NCBI GenBank assembly: GCA_021796375.1
Contig: JAJYJF010000015.1
Location: 1-14,675 of the forward strand
Length of the DNA stretch: 14,675 nucleotides
Source: Chloroflexota bacterium
GTDB taxonomy: Bacteria; Chloroflexota; Anaerolineae; Anaerolineales; Anaerolineaceae
Direction: 5' to 3'
Under the pieces are notes generated by a model, which was not told the DNA's origin, made no database searches, and saw only the letters and a program-made list of their open reading frames with translations. Made by a program: the position numbers and the translations under genes. Shown here one piece after another: positions 1-6,432 of this stretch; within the stretch, counting starts at the first letter, position 1; each line of letters opens with the position of its first letter.

Positions 1-538
1 CTCTTCGATTCTGGTACTTCAGGTAGTAAGCGTGCTCCCAGACGTCAACCACCATCAGGGGGAACAACCCATCGGTCAGGGGCGAATCCTGGTTGGGCGT
101 GGAGTGGATGATCAGCTTCCCATCGTGGTTGCGGCTCATCCAGGCGTAACCGCTGCCGAACCTGCCCACGCCTGCCTTTTCAAATTCTTCTTTGAAGGAG
201 GCAAAGCTTCCAAACGTGTCGGCGATCTCTCGTGCGAGCTCGCCTTTGGGCTCTCCGCCCGCGTCAGGAGTCATGCTGGCCCAGTAAAAGTTATGGTTCA
301 CATATCCGCCGCCGTTGTTTCTCACTGCGGTGCGGATATCTTCTGGTACACTATGTAATCCCTTCAGGAGATCCTCGGCGGAGCGGCTGAACAGCTCCGG
401 ATGTTTCTCCAGGGCAGCGTTAAGATTTTTCAGGTACGTGGCGTGATGCTTGGAATAATGAATCTCGACTGTGCGCGCGTCGATCGCTGGCTCAAGGACA
501 TCATACGCGTAGGGCAGGGGGGGAAGTTCGTAGGGCAT
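1..538 (-). CDS. sodA: Superoxide dismutase, Mn type (3' end outside window)
   Basis: Converts superoxide to hydrogen peroxide and oxygen in the cytoplasm. Reading the minus strand from the ATG at 538 gives 179 codons that run off the left edge, so only the last 20-30 residues of a roughly 200-residue enzyme should be missing. All four metal ligands of the Fe/Mn family are visible: His27 (EIHYSKHH), His82 (NHNFYW), Asp165 and His169 ([10 protein letters not shown]). The GGGYVNH segment before His82 and Gln150 in STPNQDSPL are typical of Mn enzymes; Fe enzymes usually carry their active-site Gln near the NH motif instead. A cambialistic enzyme cannot be excluded. A GGAG ribosome site lies about six bases before the start. 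The gene is transcribed divergently from the EamA transporter and has its own promoter. Confidence 0.96.
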   Translation of the reverse strand, partial: MPYELPPLPYAYDVLEPAIDARTVEIHYSKHHATYLKNLNAALEKHPELFSRSAEDLLKGLHSVPEDIRTAVRNNGGGYVNHNFYWASMTPDAGGEPKGELAREIADTFGSFASFKEEFEKAGVGRFGSGYAWMSRNHDGKLIIHSTPNQDSPLTDGLFPLMVVDVWEHAYYLKYQNRR

Positions 539-622
539 GAAAAACTCCTTTTCTCTTACGCCGGATCCAAGCTGTCAAGAATCTATTCTAATTAGATCTG
601 AGTATCACAAATTCTATAAAAA

Positions 623-651
623 ATTGTAGCTTTCAAAAAAATCTTTGTCAA
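623..651 (-). promoter_or_regulatory. sigma70-type promoter of sodA
   Basis: On the minus strand TTGACA (646-651) and TACAAT (623-628) are separated by exactly 17 bases. This is a near-consensus housekeeping promoter. It predicts a start near 616 and a leader of about 78 bases before the sodA ATG. Within that leader a short inverted repeat, AGAAT-N2-ATTCT (578-589), could bind a redox or metal regulator, but I cannot name one. Confidence 0.8.
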
Positions 652-673
652 GCGAAATAGTTGAGAAATCAAG

Positions 674-1645
674 GTGCAGCCCAGCCGATCCTCTCCGCTC
701 CTCCCTCCTCGCGCGGCGCTTTTCATCGCCATCCTGGCCGTCTCAACCGCTTCGATCTTCGTTCGCTTCGCGCAGCGCGAAGCTTCGTCGCTGGCCATCT
801 CCGCGTACCGGCTGGTCATCGCGGCCCTGGTTCTGCTGCCGGTGTCGATCGGCGCGCTGCGGAGGGAGGTCCGGTGGATCGGTTCGCGGGACCTCCTCTG
901 GGGGTTCCTGTCGGGAGTCCTCCTGGCGTTGCACTTCGCCACCTGGATTTCTTCTCTCCAATACACAACGGTAGCCAGCTCGGTCGTCCTGGTCTCCACG
1001 GCTCCGCTGTGGGTGGCGCTGTTTTCACCGTGGATTTTAAAAGAGCGCCTGGACCGCCGGGTACTGATCGGCCTGGTGGTCGCCCTGGCCGGCGGGACGG
1101 TCGTCGGGATCGGGGATGCCTGCCAGCTGCGCTCCGGCGGGCTGGCCTGCCTGCCGCTGGGCCAGTTTTTCGAGGGGAAAGCCATGTGGGGAAACCTCCT
1201 GGCGCTGGTGGGGGCGTGGTGCGCCGCCGGGTATTTTATGATCGGCCGCAGCCTGCGCGCCCGCCTCTCCCTGCAAACCTACATCGTCGGCGTCTACAGT
1301 ACGGCGGGATTGTTACTGCTCGGGATCGCCGGCCTGCTCCGGCTGCCGCTGACCGGTTTCTCCCATTTAACGTATTTCTGGCTGGTCTGCCTGGGGCTGA
1401 TCCCCCAGCTGATCGGGCATTCGGCCTATAACTGGTCGCTGAAATACCTGCCGGCAACCGACGTTTCTGTGGCCTTGTTCGGCGAGCCGGTCGGGTCAAC
1501 GATCCTTGCCTACCTCATTTTGGGGGAGAACCCCGGCTGGCTGAAGGCAGCCGGGGGGATTTTGATCCTGGTGGGGATCTACCTGGCAGCCAGCCGTTCG
1601 GACGTGCCGGGGGATCAGGCCGCTCTGACCGATCTCTCCCAATAA
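674..1645 (+). CDS. EamA/DMT-family membrane transporter
   Basis: A 323-residue integral membrane protein of the drug/metabolite transporter superfamily, probably an exporter of a small metabolite or amino acid; the substrate cannot be read from sequence. It has the two-repeat EamA plan, with about ten hydrophobic segments: repeat 1 at roughly residues 15-140 and repeat 2 at roughly 165-305. The second repeat ends with the typical block LFGEPVGSTILAYLILGE followed by a final helix. The start is GTG at 674, because an in-frame stop lies at 662 and the first ATG is deep inside the protein. The ribosome site is poor (AAGG abuts the start), so translation may be weak. A possible plus-strand -10, TATAAA (615-620), has no good -35. 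The gene stands alone, divergent from sodA, and no T-rich terminator follows it. Confidence 0.88.
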   Translation: MQPSRSSPLLPPRAALFIAILAVSTASIFVRFAQREASSLAISAYRLVIAALVLLPVSIGALRREVRWIGSRDLLWGFLSGVLLALHFATWISSLQYTTVASSVVLVSTAPLWVALFSPWILKERLDRRVLIGLVVALAGGTVVGIGDACQLRSGGLACLPLGQFFEGKAMWGNLLALVGAWCAAGYFMIGRSLRARLSLQTYIVGVYSTAGLLLLGIAGLLRLPLTGFSHLTYFWLVCLGLIPQLIGHSAYNWSLKYLPATDVSVALFGEPVGSTILAYLILGENPGWLKAAGGILILVGIYLAASRSDVPGDQAALTDLSQ

Positions 1646-1780
1646 GCCGGTTCCCGGGCCGGCTCGCGGGCCGAATCGCCAGCTCGTCCCGGGAGCGGCG
1701 ACCCCGGCAGGGAAGGGGGCACGAGCGGCAGCGGATCTTGCACTCACCGAAATTGGTCTGCGCCAGCGGGCAATTGCCGG

Positions 1781-1809
1781 TTGACTATAGAACACAAGTT
1801 CTATATAAT
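1781..1809 (+). promoter_or_regulatory. Strong promoter of the PolB (putative SOS) operon
   Basis: TTGACT (1781-1786) and a perfect TATAAT (1804-1809) are 17 bases apart. The predicted start is near 1816, giving a leader of about 110 bases. The spacer is almost entirely filled by the palindrome described separately, so a bound repressor would cover both promoter elements. Confidence 0.88.
1786..1805. promoter_or_regulatory. LexA-like operator (SOS box)
   Basis: A perfect inverted repeat: arms TATAGAAC (1786-1793) and GTTCTATA (1798-1805) around ACAA. Its core GAAC-N4-GTTC matches the LexA/DinR box of Gram-positive and many other bacteria. It overlaps the last base of the -35 and the first two bases of the -10, a classic repressor position. 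The genes downstream look like DNA-damage functions, which supports SOS control. Another palindrome-binding repressor is possible, since lexA itself is not in the window. Confidence 0.75.
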
Positions 1810-1927
1810 GGGGGTGATTTAGGAAGGGTTCCCACGCTTACCGGCGGCCGGGCGGGTCTTCTTCGGGGCCGGGGTGGAAAGGGAAAGCCACCCGCGCGGC
1901 GCAAAAAGCGTGAGAAAGCGAAAAGAT

Positions 1928-2482
1928 ATGCTCATCGAGGAATCCACTGACGCCCAGATCGATCTCCCAACCGGAAACGTCGTCCTGGTGATTGGCCCGC
2001 ACGCCGCGCAGGAAGCCATGATCGAGCTGGCCGGCGGGCTGGTTCACCTGGGGCGGGTGCGCGTGCTGGATGGCGGCAACCAGTTCAACGCCTACTGGCT
2101 GGCCCGCTCGCTGCGCCGCCGCTCGCCGGAGATGTTCCCCATGCTCAGCCGGGTCAACCTGGCGCGCGCGTTCACCTGCTACCAGATGGAAACCATGCTG
2201 GCCGAAAGCCGCAGCCTGTCCGTCCCGACCCTGGTGATGGACCTGCTGGCCACGTTTTTTGACGAGAGCGTGGCGCTGCCCGAGCGCCGCCGGCTGCTCC
2301 AGCACGCCGCGGATCATCTCCGCCGGCTGTGCCAGCAGGCGCCCCTGGCGGTGGGCGCCCGCCCACCCATCCCGGGCAGCGAGCGCGGCGAGCTGTATGC
2401 CATCCTGCGCGAGGCGGCCGACCAGGTCTGGGAGGTGGGCGCGCCGCACCCGGCCCAGCCGGCCCAGCTGGCGCTCTTTTGA
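1928..2482 (+). CDS. Degenerate RecA/Rad51-like protein with C-terminal clamp-binding motif
   Basis: A 184-residue protein, first gene of the operon. The N-terminal strand LVIG (about 20-23) is followed by GPHAAQEAM, where RecA-fold ATPases have the Walker A loop; the GK[ST] lysine is missing. VRVLDGGNQFNAYWLARSL and VNLARAFTCYQMETML resemble the Rad51/RadA segments IDTE..FRPERL and ..ARAF..DHQ. PTLVMDLLATFFDE (100-113) resembles the Rad51 Walker B strand, with Asp105 kept. I therefore read it as a RecA-superfamily protein that has probably lost ATP hydrolysis, in the manner of ImuA, SulA or inactivated RadA paralogues. The last five residues, QLALF (180-184), fit the beta-clamp-binding consensus QL[SD]LF. 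Start: ATG 1928 is the only nearby ATG; GTG 1874 and GTG 1910 are in frame and would add 18 or 6 residues. Inferred role: adaptor linking the polymerase to the sliding clamp. Confidence 0.72.
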   Translation: MLIEESTDAQIDLPTGNVVLVIGPHAAQEAMIELAGGLVHLGRVRVLDGGNQFNAYWLARSLRRRSPEMFPMLSRVNLARAFTCYQMETMLAESRSLSVPTLVMDLLATFFDESVALPERRRLLQHAADHLRRLCQQAPLAVGARPPIPGSERGELYAILREAADQVWEVGAPHPAQPAQLALF

Positions 2483-2499
2483 ATTAAAGGAGATAACCG

Positions 2500-2796
2500 A
2501 TGGGACGCACCTTGCCTGCCATTGCCCAGGTTTTTCTCCAGGAGCAAGAATCTTTTGCGCGCTTCCGGCGCGCGCTGCGCCGCGGGGACCAGCTGGTGCT
2601 GGACGACCTGTTTGCCGCGGCGCAGCAGCATCTGGCGGCCGCCTCCTACGCCGCGCACGCCCTGCCGTTCGAGATTTTCCTGCTCGCCATGCTGCTCGAG
2701 GAGCACAAGCAGGTGCTGCGCTTGCGCAGCGCCGTGGCCGAGCAGCAAGACCTGATCTACCACCTGCGCGCGGCCCTGGACGAGCCGCGCGGCTGA
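2500..2796 (+). CDS. Small helical protein of unknown function in the PolB operon
   Basis: A 98-residue protein that I do not recognise. It begins 18 bases after the previous stop, with the clearest ribosome site of the operon, AAAGGAG (2486-2492), seven bases before the ATG, and ends seven bases before polB. It looks almost wholly alpha-helical: an N-terminal helix rich in Phe and Arg (VFLQEQESFARFRRAL), an Ala-rich middle, a hydrophobic stretch FEIFLLAMLLEEHKQVLRLR, and a C-terminal helix that could form a coiled coil. It has no signal peptide, no cysteine pair and no obvious enzyme motif. Its fixed position between the RecA-like gene and the polymerase suggests a structural subunit or adaptor of the polymerase complex; this is inference from position only. 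Confidence 0.75.
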   Translation: MGRTLPAIAQVFLQEQESFARFRRALRRGDQLVLDDLFAAAQQHLAAASYAAHALPFEIFLLAMLLEEHKQVLRLRSAVAEQQDLIYHLRAALDEPRG

Positions 2797-2803
2797 GACG
2801 GCC

Positions 2804-5179
2804 ATGGCCGGCCTCGAAGAGCGCGCCGGATGGCTGATCGACCTCTATGCCGACCCGCGCGATGACCTGGTGGTGTGGATCCTGGCGGAGGACGGCGCCC
2901 GCCTGCGGCTGCACCAGCCGTTCCCCATCACCTTTTACGCGGCCGGGCCGGCGGCTGACCTGCGCGAGCTGTGGCGCTTCTTGCAGTCCGATCCCGCCCC
3001 GCTCCATCTGGCGCGGGGCGAGCGCCACGACCTGTTTGCCGGGCGGGCCATCCCGGTGCTTGCCGTCCGGGTGGCGTGCCCGGCGGACCTGGGGCCCGTC
3101 TTTCACCGCGCCGCCGAGCGCTTTCCGGACCTGACCTACTACGACGCGGACATCACCCTCAGCCTGCGCTACGCCGCGGTCACGGGGGCGTTCTCCCTTT
3201 CCTTCTGCCGGGTGGCTTACGAGCCTTCCGGTCGGCTGCGCGAGATCGAGTCGCTCGGCACCCCCTGGGAGCTGGACCCGCCGGCGCTGCCGCTGCGCAT
3301 CCTGGCCGTCGAGCCGGATGTCAACCCCTCCCACGCGCCGCCGCAGCGCCTGACCGTTTGCTGCGGGAATCACACCTACAGCCTGGACCTGCGGCCCGAG
3401 CGGCCGCTGCTGCTCAACCTGCGCGGGCTGCTGCGCGAGCACGATCCCGACCTGCTGCTCACCACCTGGGGGGATACCTGGCTGCTGCCGGAGCTGATGC
3501 GCCTTTCGTGCGAGCACCGCCTGCCCCTCCCGCTCAACCGCGATCCGTGCCGCGGGGTGATCCGCAAGGAGGAGAAGGTCTATTTTTCGTACGGCCAGGT
3601 CATCCACCGCGGGCAGCAGGTGCACCTGGCCGGCCGCTGGCACATCGACCGGGCCAACGCCATGCTGTGGGGCGACTACGGCCTGGAGGGCATCTTCGAG
3701 CTGGCGCGCATCACCGGGCTGCCGGTGCAAACGGTGGCCCGTACCTCGCCCGGGACGGGCATCTCCTCCATGCAGATCCTGACCGCCCTGCGCCAGGGGG
3801 TGCTCGTCCCCTGGCACAAGCAGCAGACCGAGGATTCGCGCAGCGCCATGGACCTGTTCTACGCCGACCAGGGCGGGCTGGTTTACCAGCCGCTGATCGG
3901 CCTGCACCGCGACGTGGCGGGGATCGACTTCGTCTCCATGTACCCGAGCATCATGGTGCATTACAACATCTCGCCCGAGACGGTCGGGGCAGATCGGCCG
4001 GGCGCCGAGGAGATCCCCGAGCTGCACATGCGCGTGGACCGCTCCCACCCCGGCCTCGTCCCGCTGACCCTTAAGCCGCTGCTGGAGAAGCGCATCGAGC
4101 TCAAGCACCGCATTGCGGGCCTGCCGGCCTGGAACCCACAACGCAAGCGCTACGCCGCCTGGGCTTCCGCCTACAAGTGGCTGCTGGTGACCTGCTTCGG
4201 CTACCTGGGCTATAAGAATGCCCGCTTCGGGCGCATCGAGGCCCACCAGGCGGTGACGGCCTACGGCCGCGAGACGCTGCTCCTGGCCAAGGAGGCTGCC
4301 GAGGAGCAGGGCTTCACCGTGCTGCACCTGTACGTGGATGGGATGTGGGTGAAGCGCCCGGGCGCCAGCCAGGTGGCCGATTTCCAGCCCCTGCTCGACC
4401 GCATCGCCGAGGTCACCCGCCTGCCGATCGCGCTGGACGGCGTCTACCGCTGGGTGGCTTTTCTGCCCTCGCGGCGGGATGCGCGCATGCCGGTCGCCAA
4501 CCGTTATTTTGGCGTCTTCCAGGACGGCAGCCTGAAGACGCGCGGGATCGACTCCCGCCGGCTGGATACGCCCCCGTTCATATCGCGGGTGCAGATGGCG
4601 ATGCTGGAGCTCCTGGCCGGCGCGGAGGATGCCGGCGCCCTGCCCGCGAAGCTCCCCGGCGCGCTCGGCCTGCTGCGGCGCGCGGCGGCGGACCTGCGCG
4701 CGGGGCGCATCCCGGTCGCCGACTGCGTGGTCACGCAGAAGCTGAGCCGCACCCTGGAGGAGTTTCGCAGCGCTTCTCCGGCGGCGCGCGCCCTGGCCCA
4801 GCTGGGCGCGGCTGGCAAGAGCCTGCGCCCGGGCCAGCGCGTGCGCTTCCTCTACATCCGCGGCGACCAGCGCGTGCACGCCTGGGACCTGCCCGACACG
4901 CCCCCTCCCGAAGCCCTCGACCACGAGCGCTACCTGACCCTGCTGCTGCGCGCGGCGAGCAATATCCTGCAGCCGCTCGGCCTGGAGGAGGCCGTCTTGC
5001 GCGACTGGGTGCTTGGCGGGGCCGTGTATCTCGGCCTCCCCGGCTGCTGGCGCCTGGAGGACGGCCTCGATCCGGGGGTGGGGCTGGGCCTCCTGCCGCC
5101 GCCGCAGAATTTACCGCTCCCAATTCTGGGAGATACAGGCTGGCTGCCTGAGGAGTCCGTCCGGGCCGGCCGGGATTGA
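2804..5179 (+). CDS. B-family DNA polymerase, divergent, probably translesion type
   Basis: A 791-residue DNA polymerase, close in length to E. coli Pol II (783). Motif A is intact: DFVSMYPSI, Asp375-Ile383, preceded by the usual GGLVYQP block. Motif B is recognisable but changed: Lys458 is kept, but the NSxYG core reads VTCFG (462-466). Motif C reads HLYVDGMWV; aligned without gaps to YGDTDSxxV, the second, metal-binding Asp is kept (Asp512) and the first is Tyr510. The exonuclease region (about 165-330) is degraded: Exo I is EPD (170-172) instead of DIE, and the Exo II Asp is Leu228 in DTWLLPEL, so proofreading is probably lost. It resembles the divergent PolB2/Dpo2 group, of which Sulfolobus Dpo2 is a reported damage-inducible translesion enzyme. 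The C-terminus has no good clamp motif. ATG 2804 follows the 98-residue gene by seven bases; the ribosome site is weak, so translational coupling is likely. Confidence 0.9.
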   Translation: MAGLEERAGWLIDLYADPRDDLVVWILAEDGARLRLHQPFPITFYAAGPAADLRELWRFLQSDPAPLHLARGERHDLFAGRAIPVLAVRVACPADLGPVFHRAAERFPDLTYYDADITLSLRYAAVTGAFSLSFCRVAYEPSGRLREIESLGTPWELDPPALPLRILAVEPDVNPSHAPPQRLTVCCGNHTYSLDLRPERPLLLNLRGLLREHDPDLLLTTWGDTWLLPELMRLSCEHRLPLPLNRDPCRGVIRKEEKVYFSYGQVIHRGQQVHLAGRWHIDRANAMLWGDYGLEGIFELARITGLPVQTVARTSPGTGISSMQILTALRQGVLVPWHKQQTEDSRSAMDLFYADQGGLVYQPLIGLHRDVAGIDFVSMYPSIMVHYNISPETVGADRPGAEEIPELHMRVDRSHPGLVPLTLKPLLEKRIELKHRIAGLPAWNPQRKRYAAWASAYKWLLVTCFGYLGYKNARFGRIEAHQAVTAYGRETLLLAKEAAEEQGFTVLHLYVDGMWVKRPGASQVADFQPLLDRIAEVTRLPIALDGVYRWVAFLPSRRDARMPVANRYFGVFQDGSLKTRGIDSRRLDTPPFISRVQMAMLELLAGAEDAGALPAKLPGALGLLRRAAADLRAGRIPVADCVVTQKLSRTLEEFRSASPAARALAQLGAAGKSLRPGQRVRFLYIRGDQRVHAWDLPDTPPPEALDHERYLTLLLRAASNILQPLGLEEAVLRDWVLGGAVYLGLPGCWRLEDGLDPGVGLGLLPPPQNLPLPILGDTGWLPEESVRAGRD

Positions 5180-5203
5180 ATCGAGCGCCCCGCATTTTTT
5201 CTA

Positions 5204-5209
5204 TATAAT
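5204..5209 (+). promoter_or_regulatory. Possible internal -10 element before the radical-SAM gene
   Basis: TATAAT lies in a short AT-rich patch between polB and the radical-SAM gene. No good -35 is at the right distance. Transcription would begin about at the ATG at 5215, which would give a leaderless message; no ribosome site is visible there. The string TTCTATATAAT also occurs in the main operon promoter, but the GAAC half-site is absent here. Confidence 0.4.
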
Positions 5210-5214
5210 CAATC

Positions 5215-6432
5215 ATGATGGATCCCCTCGAAAAACTTGCCTGCCTGGCCGAAAACATGCGCGTTGAGCCCGCCGAGGAATCGCTGCTGCCCCGTCCGGA
5301 GGAGAAGCTCCTGCCTGGCAGGCCGCCCCAGGCAGCCGCCTGCCCGGCCGGGATCTCGCTCGAGAACCTGCCCATCTACCGTGCCGTGGCGCCGGGCGGC
5401 CGGCGCGTGCCGCTGCTGAAAACCCTGCTGACCTCCGCCTGCGAGCGGGATTGCTACTACTGCGCCTGCCGGGCCGGGCGGGATTTCCGGCGGGTGGCCT
5501 TCCAGCCGGAGGAGCTCGCGCGGACCTTCATGGCCCTGCACCGCTCGCGCCGGGTGGATGGCCTGTTCCTCAGCTCGGGGCTCGCGGGCGGCGGCATCCG
5601 CGCGCAGGACCGCCTGATCGCGGCCGCCGAAATCCTGCGCGAGAAAATGGGATTCGCCGGCTACCTGCACCTCAAACTCATGCCGGGGGCCGAGCGCGCC
5701 CAGGTGGAGCGCGCCATGCAGCTGGCCGACCGGGTATCGATCAACCTGGAAGCCCCTAACACCGCCCGCCTGGGGAGCCTGGCGCCGCACAAGACCTTCC
5801 TCGAGGAGCTCGTCCGGCCGCTGGAGTGGGTGGAGGCGATCCGGCAAAACGAACCGGAGGGTGCTGGATGGAAAGGCCGCTGGCCTTCATCGACGACCCA
5901 GTTCGTGGTTGGGGCCGCCGGTGAGACGGACCTCGAACTGCTGGGGGTGACCCAGGTACTCTACCGCCGGCTGCACCTGGCCCGGGTCTATTACTCAGGT
6001 TTTTCGCCGGTCGAGGGGACCCCGCTGGAAAACCTGCCCGCGGTGGATCCCTGGCGGCAGAGCCGGCTGTACCAGGCGTCGTTTCTGCTGCGCGATTACG
6101 GCTTCGACCTGGAAGACCTGCCGTTCGACCCCGGCGGCTCGCTGCCCCTGGATGCGGATCCGAAGCTCGCCTGGGCGCGCCAGAACTTGGCCGGTAGCCC
6201 GGTGGAGATCAACCGGGCCGAGCGCCGCGAGCTGCTGAAGCTGCCGGGGATCGGCCCGAAGGGCGCCGAGGCGATCCTCAACGCGCGGGCCCGCGGGCGC
6301 ATCACCGGAGTCGAAGCGCTGCGGGCGATCGGGGTATCCGTCCGGCGGGCGGCGCCGTTCGTGCTCATCGACGGCCGCCGGCCCGCGGCGCAGGGGGATT
6401 TCTTCGCCGACATCGGATTGAGAGGGGGGTAA
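5215..6432 (+). CDS. Radical-SAM protein with C-terminal helix-hairpin-helix, putative DNA repair/modification
   Basis: A 405-residue protein. The radical-SAM cluster motif CxxxCxxC is Cys76, Cys80, Cys83 (ACERDCYYC), binding a 4Fe-4S cluster that cleaves S-adenosylmethionine. The barrel continues through LFLSSGL, LHLKLMPG, VSINLEAPN and TTQFVVGAAGETD. A helix-hairpin-helix follows at about residues 334-366 (LLKLPGIGPKGAEAIL), a fold that binds DNA backbone without sequence preference. This combination matches the family described as putative DNA modification/repair radical-SAM protein, often paired with a uracil-DNA-glycosylase-like partner; that partner is not here. The reaction is unknown. 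ATG 5215 lies 35 bases after polB, with another ATG at 5218. It lies in the same orientation as the SOS-type genes, is immediately followed by the next gene, and may also have its own promoter. Confidence 0.85.
   Translation: MMDPLEKLACLAENMRVEPAEESLLPRPEEKLLPGRPPQAAACPAGISLENLPIYRAVAPGGRRVPLLKTLLTSACERDCYYCACRAGRDFRRVAFQPEELARTFMALHRSRRVDGLFLSSGLAGGGIRAQDRLIAAAEILREKMGFAGYLHLKLMPGAERAQVERAMQLADRVSINLEAPNTARLGSLAPHKTFLEELVRPLEWVEAIRQNEPEGAGWKGRWPSSTTQFVVGAAGETDLELLGVTQVLYRRLHLARVYYSGFSPVEGTPLENLPAVDPWRQSRLYQASFLLRDYGFDLEDLPFDPGGSLPLDADPKLAWARQNLAGSPVEINRAERRELLKLPGIGPKGAEAILNARARGRITGVEALRAIGVSVRRAAPFVLIDGRRPAAQGDFFADIGLRGG

Noticed and set aside
1646..1670. GC hairpin after the EamA gene as terminator
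   Set aside because: The AGCCGG/CCGGCT stem is short and no T-run follows on either strand.
1838..4924. A 1028-codon open frame on the minus strand, opposite the PolB operon
   Set aside because: It is an antisense shadow produced by high GC and codon bias: low-complexity, rich in Arg/Gly/Ala/Pro/Gln, with no domain resemblance, and it lies opposite three genes with clear family motifs or ribosome sites.
2804..5179. Annotation as ordinary, proofreading DNA polymerase II
   Set aside because: Exo I and Exo II catalytic residues are altered, motifs B and C deviate, and the C-terminal QLxLF clamp motif of Pol II is absent.
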